Positions 24,301 to 35,356 of a stretch of 64,000 bases of DNA are shown piece after piece (position 1 is the stretch's first letter; every line of letters starts with the position of its first letter). This DNA is from Datisca glomerata. Its lineage: Eukaryota > Streptophyta > Magnoliopsida > Cucurbitales > Datiscaceae. The translations under genes were made by a program, and so were the position numbers. The stretch spans positions 124,001 through 188,000 of the forward strand of contig QANY01009435.1 of the NCBI GenBank assembly GCA_003255025.1. Direction: 5' to 3'. The notes beneath the pieces are model-generated. The model saw nothing but the letters and a program-made list of their open reading frames with translations, was not told where the DNA came from and searched no databases.

Positions 24301-24674
24301 AGAGGGCTGCGAGAGAAGAAGTTGTTGTTTTGCAATATATATAATAGGTTAAAGATTGGTTTAGGTTGTATATGCATGTAGTGCGAGTGAATTTCAATTG
24401 AGGGTTGAGATTGCTTAATCAAGGATAATATAGGGTTAGGGTAATACTAGGGTATATATAAGTATATGGTGTGAGTGAGCTAAAATTTTATAATATAAAT
24501 TAAAATTCTTTTAAAATTGAATAATTGAAATTTAAACTAAACTATATATAATTAAAATTATTTTACCAAAATTACAAAAAATCACTTTTTAAAGTCAAAT
24601 TTTAAAATCATTTTATCTTTGAAATCAATTTTACGAAAATGTCCATTTACGAAGAGTTGGGATATTACATTGCT

Positions 24675-25284
24675 ACTGTATTGAGTTCTTTGGGTGCGGC
24701 CATTTTTACTACAGTTTTTTGCGTACTGCTTGGCATCTTGTTGCATCTTGGGCCAAGAATATCCCTCGTTTAATATTTTGTGCGCCAATGATCTTCTCCC
24801 AGTGTGATTTCTACATATCCTTCGTGAATTTTCACCAGGACATATTGGGCTTCTTTATCTTTTAGGCACTTTAGATACAGAATTGAAAAAATCTTTATAT
24901 AGTGTTCTGTTAATTAAAGAATACCTGACATTTTACTACTGATTTTTCCTTCCTAGTTATTTATCCTCAGGTGATTCTCCTTTTTCCAGGTAACATATTA
25001 TGTCATATTGCCAGTTGGGTTCAACCACTTTGTTTGCGACAGGTACATTTTGCAACGAGAATGTTATGCTTGGCTCTTCAAGAAATTCCACATGCACGTT
25101 TCTTTTGTAGGGGAGTTTGCAGTGATGATCCTAAGGTTGCCAACGCATTTGCGTGACCGTTCTCAGCTCTTGGTATCTGGTGGATCTCATAGTTCTTTAT
25201 CAGATCCAAAAGCCCTTTTACCAGTTGTGAATATTCTATCATCCTCGAGTCTTTTGCTATAAATCCTCTCGTTGCCTGATTCAT
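24675..25284 (-). pseudogene. Tat-type additional RNase H and integrase zinc finger
   Basis: Minus strand 25078-25284 includes LVKGLLDLIKNYEIHQIPRA and ENGHANALATLGSSLQTPL, the C-terminal half of the second RNase H of Tat elements. Further on (24675-24900) AHKILNEGYSWPKMQQDAKQ matches the zinc-binding integrase start (AHK-LREGYYWPTM type) followed by a Cys pair. Frames are broken between the two. The solo LTR begins immediately after. Confidence 0.8.
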
Positions 25285-25318
25285 AATATTCTATCATCAC
25301 CGAACGGTACGTGGAGTA

Positions 25319-26150
25319 CTATTCCATGAAGACCGAGGACATGGTGATGAAGTTCATGACTGAATAGGAAGGGAGTGAATGGTACCATTTCAGAACGCTT
25401 CCGTCCATACTGGTGGGAAACATTATGCACATTAATTCATCTTCAAGCGGGTATAGAGCCATCATTTGTTTGAACCGCCTAAGGTGGTCCACTAGATAAT
25501 ATTTCCTTTCATAACATTTGAACTTGGAGGCCAGGAATTTCTTGGGAATCGGGGAGGATAAAATCTCTAGGCACAACAGGGAACGAGTACATGACTCCCT
25601 TTCCCATACTCCCCAGTTTCCTCATCTCCATCATTTTATTTTCCAGTATTTCTTATACTGCCTTTTTTGTTATGAATTTTGGCAGACGGGTTTCTCCCGT
25701 TGTTTCCTTCGTATGGTTCTGAGATTGGATTTCTCCATCTTCTTGTTGCACGTTCCTATTGATTTCAGGATTTGCCCGCCTAGCATCCTGTCCGTTTGGT
25801 TCTGAATGGTTTTCCCGTTCTTTATTATTAGTCTGTTGACTAACTTCCGCCCGTGTTCCCGCCAACTCCCATTGCAACGCATTAATTTAGTCTTGGACCG
25901 TTTGCCATGCATTGCACATAGCCTCATTGTTTGGAGCATTTTAGATGGTGGTGTGCTGATCAACATGATCAATTCTGTTTCCATTTCCATTGACGTTTTC
26001 CCCATTAACATGGTTAAAGCTAAACCGTTTGAAGTCCGGACGCAGCATGGTACTCTTTCTACTACTATGTTAATATGTTACTACAGAAATGGTTTCAAAT
26101 ACTTGGAATTTTTTTTTCGATATAGAACACTCATGTCGATAAAATGATTT
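25319..26150 (-). pseudogene. gag remnant of the Tat-lineage element
   Basis: The segment at 25319-25576 has HLRRFKQMMALYPLEDELMC and MFPTSMDGSVLKWYHSLP, the gag domain typical of Tat elements (FRQMMAL...LMCRVFPSSL...WFDKLP). Upstream pieces at 25653-26011 lie in two frames, one with acidic, Gln/Asn-rich text. The gene is frameshifted and joined abruptly to RNase H near 25285-25319. Confidence 0.8.
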
Positions 26151-27235
26151 GACCCTTTTACATTTTAACCTTTATTTTATTAGATTTTATTAGAAAAATA
26201 TTGGGAAAAATTTGAAAAATGAGGATTTCAACCCCCCTTTTTTTATCCAATGCTGAATCGATGACCTATGTATAAAGTAAGAAAAATTCTTTGGATTTGA
26301 AGCATTGAAGGCAGTGTTTGATCTGGTTCTAGGCATTTTGAAAGGGATTTCTCGAGTTTTCTCTCACTCTCAATGAAAGCAATACCGTTGACGTTCCCCC
26401 TCATTAAGAGCAGTGTTTGATCTAGTTCTAGACATTTTGAAAGAGACTTCTCGAATGTTGGAAGTTTTAAGGAACAAATAAGAGTTTCCAAGGAATATTA
26501 ATTCTTAAGATTCTTTTCGTAACCGTTTGACCGATCCTATAACTTACATTCCAACATGTTCCTTAATTAATTCTTTAGTCTAAATTTTACTACGTGTTAG
26601 ATATGATTTTCACTATTCAACAACATGATTATATGTATCGGATTGCATGTTCACTGTTTCTGCCACCTTGTAATTAACTGAGCGGCAGAAGAACCGCCAG
26701 TTTAGGAGCAACGTGACCGCAATGTTATATGTATTGGATTGCATTAGTTTTAGAAATGTTCACGTTCTTTCCACTTTGGGATTTCTTTTTTGGTTTAAAT
26801 AGTTGCCATATTCTTAAATTAAAATGCCAAAAGAAAAAAACAAAACAAAGATAAAAGAGTTAACAATTCTTTTTTTTTTATCAAGAGAACCATTTGTTTT
26901 AATTACCAAAAGAAAAGTTGCAATAAAAATATATGTTATGTAAGTTTACTAAATTAAGTAGTCAAATTACATTTATTCCACTCTGGATGTTTACTTATCA
27001 CGAATTTACATGCTAGATCTAATCAAACAGCTGCATTCACACGACTTCCATGTATATATTTAATGTAAGTAAAACTCTTATTCTATTTATTCTTTTTTTT
27101 TATTAATTTGTCAATGGTAGTTAAACCTAGTACATGTATTAATGGCACCTTTTTTTACTATTCTTGAATGGAAGTACAATATTCCTAAGTATAGTCCCAC
27201 AATAGATGTCTTCTATTTTATTTAGGGATACGTGG
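26151..27235. other. intergenic, with a 99-bp direct duplication at 26311-26460
   Basis: No gene is recognised. GCAGTGTTTGATCTGGTTCT at about 26311 recurs with few changes at about 26410, a step of 99 bases. On the minus strand the repeated part encodes EKSLSKCLEPDQTL twice in the same frame, but the open frame is short and probably belongs to the leader of the Tat element. The rest is AT-rich. Confidence 0.55.
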
Positions 27236-27626
27236 AAGTGTTTATGATTCGGTTTTTGGTGAAATATTGAACCGAATCAAAATTTCAGTTCGACAATAAA
27301 ATTCAAACGAACCGTGAATGTTAAAAGAATCGAACCGAACCGTGAGTTTCGGTTCGGTATTATTAATTAAAAATAAATTTTTAAATGAGATTATTGAGAA
27401 AAATAATATAACATCAAAAATTTGTTTTAGTTCGGGTCGGTTTTATATGAAATTATATATAAAATATAAAAAAAATTAGTTTAATATTTCAGTTCGGTTC
27501 GAAAACCACAAAAAATTCAAACTGAAACTTCTATTCGACAATAAAATCGAACCAAACCGAACACATATAAAAAAACTGAATTAGTCATTTTCGATTCGGT
27601 TCAGTTTGATTTTGAACACTCTAGTG
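27236..27626. repeat. CGGTTCGGTT-rich repeat, possible hAT-type MITE
   Basis: The block is dense in CGGTTCGG and CCGAACCG words. The left side starts near AAGTGTTTATGATTCGG and the right side ends TTTTGAACACTC, so the ends are imperfect inverted repeats. TAGGGATA and TAGTGATA flank it and could be an 8-bp target duplication with one change. This fits a non-autonomous hAT element, but the ends are not sharp. Confidence 0.4.
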
Positions 27627-28011
27627 ATATGTATATAGTCGTGTTATAACAAATATATATTCATTATCCACACCAAGTCACAACTTTTAGTCTTAATTTT
27701 TGCGACGTGTATGTATCATGTAAAAAAATTAATAGTAAGTTTATTCTGAAATATAAATTGATATAATGGTTAAGAAGAATAAATCAACCCATAGAAAAAT
27801 AAAATAATTTTATTATAAAATGACAGACAGACAAAGGAAGGAGAGAGAGAACTTACCATAAGAGTGAGTGAGCATGAGAGAGAATTGGAAAGAGAGAGAG
27901 GAAGGGAGGTGCGGCAGTTAAAAATACAAGGACGTGGGGACAGCGAGGCAATTAGGCGAGGAAGAAGCTGACTTATTTAAGGTTTAGCTGTGTGAGGTGA
28001 GGCCAAGGGGG
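27627..28011. other. upstream region of the methyltransferase gene
   Basis: AT-rich sequence that gives way to GA-rich text (27840-28030). The promoter is probably here, but I cannot pick a convincing TATA box. Confidence 0.45.
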
Positions 28012-29324
28012 GAGAGAGAGAGAGAGGCAGATCTCAGTCACTGCATATCCTCTTATCCTTTGCCTAAAGCCTCCTCTAATTATATTCTTTTCCTTCTTAC
28101 CTTCTTACTCTGTCTTCTCTTCTCTGGTTTATGAAGACAGGAATTTTCGTCTGACCCATCTACCGATTTTTTTTTTTTGGATTTTTAAGGTGAATTCTAC
28201 TTCTCAGTCTCTCTCTTTTTCTCATTGTCTCCCTTATTTAAGGTTTAGCTGGTGTTTGCTTCGTTATTCTCTCCGATCTTATCTTACGTCAGTCAACATT
28301 GCTATTTCTTGCTTCATTCTCTGTATATGTCTTCTGCAATCTCCTAAGTTAATACTTGCATTCTTCATGGGTTTCTCTTTTTTTTTCGTAGCAGATCTGA
28401 CATCTTCTCTTTCTCTATGGATTCCCCATTTGTAGATTCTACCATGCTTTGATTTTTATATGTTGTCACATTACAAGTAATTTTCTTCGCAAAAACTTTT
28501 AATTCTCTTCAAAATTCTGGTACTTAAAATATGCTTAAGTTTGTTGTGTAGATGTGGTTGGAAAGTTGTATGTTTGAAAAGATTAATGTGCTTGTGATCA
28601 ATGCCTACATTGTTTTGTTCTGTGATTAATTAGATTGAATCTTAAGCTACATCATATTTTAAAAGAATTAGTACTACATATACTTTTGTCACTTCGTTTT
28701 TAGTTGTTTTTTTAGACTTTTTGGGTGATATTGCCATTGATTATTCACAAGAAAATATCTGATCGCAAACAGTGAGGATTGAATCATGGAAATATTTTCT
28801 TATGCATCAAGGAATGATTATAATACTTTAGCTCTTTCCTTTCTTTCTTTTTGTTTGCGGGGGGGGGGGGGGGGGGGGGNNGGTGCTGGTTTAATTGTAT
28901 GATCCACTGTTTGGTTTTCTTTTTTTCTTTATGACTTAGTGGGAAGAGATAGGGGTAAGGGCCCTCTTTAGGACGCCAGATCTTTGATTTTTGGTAAGTG
29001 TTGGGCCCAATGTCATGTGAGAAATTTTAAAGAAAAGGGTGACACGGTTTGTGGAACATGTCGGTAGTTCCTATCAGATCTTACAATTTACAGCTACATT
29101 AATTCTACTCTACTTCATGGCCGGTGTTGACCATGAATGCTTCATCTTTTCATTCAATTATTGACAAAAACTCTCTCTCTCTCCCCCTTTATTCTCTATT
29201 TTCCCTTTCTAACAACTCAGTGCATTTGTACGCATAAACTAGAGCTACCTAGAAATTAGTTCACTCTGTTTGTTTATGCGACTTATCTTGTCCTTGATTC
29301 TGTGCAGACCAAGTTTTTGAGATC
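28012..29324 (+). promoter_or_regulatory. 5' leader of the methyltransferase gene with a long intron
   Basis: A leader exon starting near the (GA)n at about 28012 appears to end AAG at 28189 before GTGAATT. A 1.1-kb intron then ends in the acceptor TTCTGTGCAG at 29307, 17 bases before the start codon. Leader introns of this kind are common in plant genes and often raise expression; that is inference here. The intron holds a poly-G/N flaw at 28859-28881. Transcript ends are not visible in sequence. Confidence 0.6.
28859..28881. other. poly-G run with two Ns: sequencing flaw
   Basis: A G homopolymer followed by NN inside the leader intron. The real length is unknown; the coding region is unaffected. 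Confidence 0.85.
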
Positions 29325-31833
29325 ATGAAGTATAATAAAGATGATAAACCAGGACCCAACTCAGATAAAAGTTCAAGGGTTGTCCATATGACAATTCTGT
29401 TTGTTGTACTATGTGGGTTTTCCTTCTATCTTGGTGGAATCTTTTGCTCGGAGAAAGACATATACAATAGCAACAATGCTAGAGACATTGTGAAATCAGC
29501 GCAATCTGCCAAGGACTCATCGGTTTCCCCTCTCCAAGTTAAATCCATCACCTTCCCTGAGTGCAGCAGTGACTATCAAGACTACACTCCTTGCACCGAT
29601 CCAAGGGTATTATTACCTATTTTCTCATTTCATGTTGCTATCTATATGTTATCTGCTTAAGATGTGTTAGTGCAAATTTTACTATATCATATTTTCAGTT
29701 GTTCTAATTTGGTTAGACTAAAGTTTGAATTTTTAGATATCAACACATTCACCCCCTCTAGGTTATTTTAGAGTTCGCATATATGCTTTTTTAAGATGTA
29801 TACTTAATTATGTGCAGAGGTGGAGAAAGTATGGTGTCTATCGGCTTACTTTCATGGAACGCCATTGCCCTCCGGTTTTCGAGAGGAAAGAATGCTTACT
29901 TCCACCGCCAGATGGATATAAAGTACCAATTAAGTGGCCAAAGAGCAGGGATGAATGTTGGTACAGGTAATTTAGACCGGGTTCTTTTCATTTTTTCCTT
30001 TTTGAGTTATTTAAAATTGGTTTTCTTTAAATGTGTCCAAATCTGTATTCTTATAAGTTTCCTCCTTAGGAATGTGCCATATGATTGGATCAACAAGCAA
30101 AAATCTAATCAGAATTGGCTCAGGAAAGAAGGAGAAAAGTTTCTCTTTCCAGGTGGTGGTACTATGTTTCCTAGAGGTGTGAGTGAGTATGTTGATTTGA
30201 TGCAAGATCTCATCCCAGAAATGAAAGACGGAACTGTCCGAACTGCAATAGATACTGGGTGTGGGGTGAGTCTCATTTCTTTATGTTGGTTGAATTCTTT
30301 TAGCATATCAAGATTGAGATCAGTTGAAAAAGTAGTCTCATTCTTATGTAATCTGTCTAATCATAATGTAACTATTTAAAGGTTGCAAGTTGGGGAGGTG
30401 ATTTGCTCGATCGTGGAATCTTAACGGTTTCTCTTGCCCCAAGAGATAACCACGAAGCTCAAGTGCAATTTGCATTGGAGCGTGGAATTCCAGCCATTCT
30501 TGGCATCATTTCAACTCAACGTCTTCCTTTCCCTTCAAGCTCCTTCGATATGGCTCATTGCTCTAGATGCCTTATTCCATGGACTGAATTTGGTAATTCT
30601 TCTACTAAGTTGAAAGCTTCTTGTAAGTTGTATTTGGATAATAAGCAGTTATTATTGGATTCTAACTTGCTGTGCTTCCAAATCACTTCCAGGAGGAATA
30701 TACCTACTAGAAATTAACCGCATACTACGTCCTGGAGGCTTTTGGGCCTTGTCTGGTCCACCTGTCAACTATGAAAACCGCTGGCGAGGTTGGAACACGA
30801 CCGTGGAAGAACAAAGATCAGACTACGAGAAGTTGCAGGACCTGCTAACTTCAATGTGCTTCAAACTATACAACAAAAAAGACGATATAGCAGTTTGGCA
30901 GAAATCTTCCGACAGTAGTTGCTACAATAAGCTTGCTATACCAGATTCTTACCCACCGAAATGTGACGATAGCCTTGAACCAGATTCAGCATGGTACACT
31001 CCGTTACGTGCTTGCGTAGTTGTACCAAATTCAAAGCTGAAGAAATCAAGTTTGACAACCATGCCCAAATGGCCAGAACGTCTACATAGTGCACCAGAAC
31101 GTGTTTCAGATATTCACGGTGGGAGTGCTAGTACTTTCAAGCATGATGACAGTAAGTGGAAGGTACGAGCAAAGCATTACAAGAAGTTGCTTCCTGCTAT
31201 TGGGACTGAGAAGATCAGAAATGTTATGGACATGAATACTGTCTATGGAGGTTTTGCTGCTGCTGTTATTGATGATCCACTGTGGGTGATGAACGTGGTT
31301 TCTTCTTACGCGGCTAATACTCTACCTGTTGTCTATGACCGGGGCCTTATCGGAACTTACCACGACTGGTAAACATCAGTTTGCACCATTTTAAGCATCG
31401 GATTTAGTAGACTTCTTCATGCTTACCTGTAATGCTATTTGGCAGGTGTGAGGCTTTTTCAACATATCCTCGAACTTATGATCTGCTCCACGTCGATGGC
31501 CTCTTCACTGCTGAAAGCCACAGGTAAGTGCAAATAAAACATGATAAAATCTATGTAGATATGCCATTTTTTCAAAGAAAAAATTTGAATGACCGCCATT
31601 TTCTGAGCAGATGTGAAATGAAGTACGTGCTCTTGGAGATGGACCGGATCCTGCGTCCCAACGGGTACGCGATAATCCGGGAATCTAGCTACTTTGTAGA
31701 TGCGGTGGCGACAACTGCCAAGGGAATGAGATGGGGTTGTCGTAAAGAAGAGACAGAATACGGCATTGAGAAGGAGAAGATATTGATTTGCCAGAAAAAG
31801 ATATGGTACTCATCTAACAGAACTTCAAGATAA
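29325..31833 (+). CDS. putative SAM-dependent methyltransferase, PMT family (DUF248 / Methyltransf_29)
   Basis: Type II Golgi membrane protein of the plant PMT family, whose members (for example QUA2 relatives) are thought to methylate pectin or other wall polysaccharides; the substrate of this one is unknown. Coding exons are 29325-29606, 29818-29966, 30070-30265, 30382-30592, 30693-31368, 31446-31523 and 31611-31833. All introns are GT-AG and the total is 1815 nt, or 604 codons plus stop, near the usual family length. A single membrane anchor lies at residues 19-40 ([17 protein letters not shown]). Family landmarks are PCTDPRRWRKYG across the first junction, [26 protein letters not shown], the SAM-binding DTGCGVASWGG (about 205-215), [43 protein letters not shown] and [17 protein letters not shown]. 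The C-terminal block resembles the PMT15-18 branch from memory. No damage seen. Confidence 0.93.
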
Positions 31834-34800
31834 CAAACAGAAACAAAAAGCAGAGGTAATAATTTAATATCCAGAAGATGAAGAATTAAGAATGAATGCA
31901 GATGTAGAAGTCAGCAAAGAGAAGAAACCAGTTGAAAGGAATACCAGCACTCAAAGAGAAAAGTAGTTGAAGCATTGTGAAATTCATTATATTTTGTCAA
32001 ATGAAGATTATTAGTCATATTTCAAATAAGTAATATGGTTTCTGCTAATAGTATTGACCATTTTCATATAGATATAATTATATATATATATATATATTCT
32101 TTGTAAGCCTAAAAATGTATCTCCTTATTCTTCCCTTTTCAATAATTTTCTTTGGATTTGTACTCTGTGTCTTTAATCTTATGTAGTAGAAAATGGTTAA
32201 TTTTTTTGGATGTTGAATTATGGCAAAGAGTGTTGAAACAGAGGCCCTTTTACCCTTTTCATTCTGCTACTAATGTTATATGAATTTGATTCTTCTTGTA
32301 TCTTATTAATGTTGTATTAAGATATTTATGTTCTGTGTCAAATGCCATTTTCACATATTTAGGAGATACCCATTCTGATGATTCTAACACTATTAAGACA
32401 TTACACTATTTAAATTAGTACTTGAAAATCAAATGCAAACACTACTGGATTTGAATTATAAATCATATGAATTTTGATTTTTTAATCTAAATCTAATGTT
32501 TATTAAATTAAACATTTAGAGATTAATGTCGGACTTACCCTACTACTCATCTTAAATTCTTAATCTAAATTTAAATATTTATTCTAAATACTCAATCCAA
32601 AAATTTGATAAACTTACCCGTAATCCAAAAATTTGATAAAACTTGTCCGTTGTCGCACAGGTTTCTAACGTGAAATTTAATGATGTCTTCCTAAGTTCAG
32701 ATAAAACAATATAAATTAATCCAAATGATATAATATATATATATATATATATATTTATATGATTTGAACGGTCGAGACCGAAATGTAAATTAGAAAAATA
32801 TACACTTTTTCACTTGACGTAATCTGGACTGTACAAATTTGACCAGACGATCTGATTATTTGACTAAGCTAATAGCAGGTAATCTGTACTGTTTAACATC
32901 TTCCCTTAATGGGTCATTAACTAATATAGATGCAGCTCTTTTCTCAAAAAATAAAAAAAGAAAAGGAAAAAGGAAGAAGCAGCAGTAAAAAATTAAATCT
33001 AACTCTCGGCTTGTGATGATCCTTTAAAAATCATACTATGAGTTAGTTTAATGGTTGATTATCACCGAGAAAATGTAGTACGTAACTTTAGAGAAATATT
33101 AATGAGTTGTAATATCAAACAGTAATTTGAGATATCAAATAATTATATAGTAATCCAATTCCGAAAATAGTTCAAAGTGGTGAAGCATTAATATTACACG
33201 ACAGCGCCTAATCCTAAATCGATTAGGAAAATGTCTGGAGACATTATACATGGATTTTGAAGGTTCAGTAATTCGTCAGAGAATTGTTTAAGCCAATGCG
33301 AACATTCTTCGTAAAAAACAGAAGATAACATGTAAAAAAATTCCAGAAAATAATAATAGAAAGAAAATGTCATTTGAATTGGAGTGTCATATGTAATCTT
33401 AAGAAGGCAATACCTATATAAAAAAAATCTTATTTTGTTATCAACGCATAAAATAGAATGTTAAAATAACAAAAGTAATCCTGAATACAGCAGAGCGAAA
33501 CCCAAACGCATTTACAATCAATAAAAACAACGTTTGAAATATGATGGCGTGGCGCAAAGTCATGAGCTATCTAAACGCCTCAGCATCCACCGACTGAATA
33601 TTTCCACCCAATTTATGCAAACCTTTTTTTAAATAAAAATAAAAAATTTATTCAATTCACTTATTATTATTGTTTATTAAAATGTTTGATTGAAGATGAA
33701 GATAGAGAAAGAAGATGAGATAAGAATAGAATGCCGATGCCAATTGCCAACCCACCACCCTCATTTCTTTTCTAATTATTATTATTATTTTATATCTTTT
33801 TGGTCCCAAAGTCCTAACAACACATAACAACACTACACCCTTTGCTATTTGTTTCCTTCCCCATAAATTTACACTTCCCATCCACCTCTACCTCTACGCA
33901 ACCTGCTAGAAAATTTCCGATCAGTAGTATAAATTTAATATATATTTATATTATTTAATGTTATGTTATATATATATATATATTTTAAAAAATATATATA
34001 TAAATATAATATTATATTTTTAAATATATGAGTCAATATATATTATAAGTGAGAATTTAAAAGAGTACCGAAATTTTTTCGTGAATCTAAGCATTCACAT
34101 GGTACCCTCTTCAAACATTCATTCTCCCTTTATATTTTATTAAATTCTTATTATTTTACTATTATCCCTTAGCTTTAATAATAGGCAATTATTTATATAT
34201 TCATAAATATATAGAAGGGGAATTTGCATATTTTGTATTACAGTTAAAATAACGAATCGAATTTCATTAATTATATATTGTCCGCGAATTCATATTGAAT
34301 ATGTTTTTATATAGGAGTTTGTAGTTTTAAGCTCATTATATCATTTATAATTTTTAAAAAATAAAGTAATTGATTTAAAAAAAACAAACAAAATGAGAAT
34401 TTTATATTTATTATTATTTCATTCTTTTATCAACAATCATCATACCATTGACATAACATGGATGGTGAGGGATCAAATAATAATATTATTAAAAATGTAA
34501 CATTATCATGCTCAACGATATCATTATAGTATAACACAACATGTGATTTGTATTAGGTTTCATGCATGACTTATTTTTATTGAATAAAATGTTTTGATTT
34601 TTGAATTTGGATTCTAAAATAATAGCGTTAACCAATGTTATAGAGACATTAGATTTATCAGAATAATATTTGCATATTTCTCATTCAAATTAAGAGATAA
34701 CTTTCATGAATAAATCATATTCTCTCTTCTATAAAGCTGACATGATCTATTTTTTATTAGACAAATATAACAAATTAAATTCTCTTGAAATAACAACAAA

Positions 34801-35356
34801 GGGAATAACACATTCTAGGCGTTGGTTATATACATAAGTTCAAACTGACGAGCTCTAGATATTAGTTACATATACAAGTTCATTCTCCAAAATCCGTACT
34901 TCAAATTTTTGACTATAATGTACATCTAAACTATAATTATCATCTTGACAAGTATAAGTTTCATGATTTGATAGATATTATTAAAATTTTATTTTACATT
35001 ATTAAAATCTAATATAAAAATGAATGAGGTAAGTTTCTTTCAATGATTATGTAATTTACTAATTAAAATCACATTATATATAACTTTAACATCATAATAA
35101 CATTAACATCGATATTGATAAATAAATATTGTTCAACTTGAGGAAAAAGAACAAAAATGTGCAAACTGAGACAGTGGACCACCAGCCTTGATGGCCACGT
35201 GATAGAAGGGAGCGTATCGGAGATCAAAGCAACGGAGAAGTTAGGCCCTTAAAAAAATAAAACAGTGGACCGCACTGTACAGAATAATTGACTGACCTAC
35301 TTATTTGTTAGGTATCGTTAGAATTACTTACCTTGGTTCCCACGCAGACGCACCTG
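31834..35356. other. 3' flank of the methyltransferase gene and intergenic DNA
   Basis: The first few hundred bases should hold the 3' UTR; AATAA-type signals are plentiful and none can be chosen. (TA)n runs occur at about 32070-32095, 32732-32753 and 33970-33985. No conserved reading frame, RNA gene or element with clear ends is visible. Confidence 0.55.

Larger units (their letters stand above)
21922..24669 (-). mobile_element. solo LTR, relative of the Tekay-like LTRs, inserted in the Tat integrase
   Basis: On the minus strand it begins TGTAATATCCC at 24669 and ends GGGGCGTTACA at 21922. Identical TTGCT duplications flank it (21917-21921 and 24670-24674). It shares with the LTRs at 7268 and 14118 the end pattern, the AGCAGCATGAG segment, the TTCAGACC/ACCGG cluster (23460-23560) and the long purine/pyrimidine tract, here GA-rich on the plus strand (23590-24170). 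With no internal domain, it is the remnant of recombination between two LTRs. It also has its own array at 22735-22950 and a poly-G/N flaw at 24250-24300. Confidence 0.88.
20340..26150 (-). mobile_element. Tat-lineage Ty3/gypsy element, internally deleted and interrupted
   Basis: Reading the minus strand from right to left: gag (25319-26150), an RNase H fragment directly beside it (25078-25284), the integrase zinc finger (24675-24900), a solo LTR insertion, the integrase core (21150-21916), and a 79-bp tandem array (20355-20935). Protease and reverse transcriptase, which should lie between gag and RNase H, are absent. The RNase H segment IPRAENGHANALATLGSSLQ is the Tat-type additional RNase H. 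LTR ends were not found, so the outer limits are approximate. Confidence 0.75.

Noticed and set aside
25806..26147. 113-codon plus-strand frame
   Set aside because: Antisense shadow of the Tat-lineage gag, which reads on the minus strand.
29810..30379. A 189-codon frame across the methyltransferase region
   Set aside because: It runs through introns of the methyltransferase gene in the wrong frame; the spliced gene explains the locus fully.
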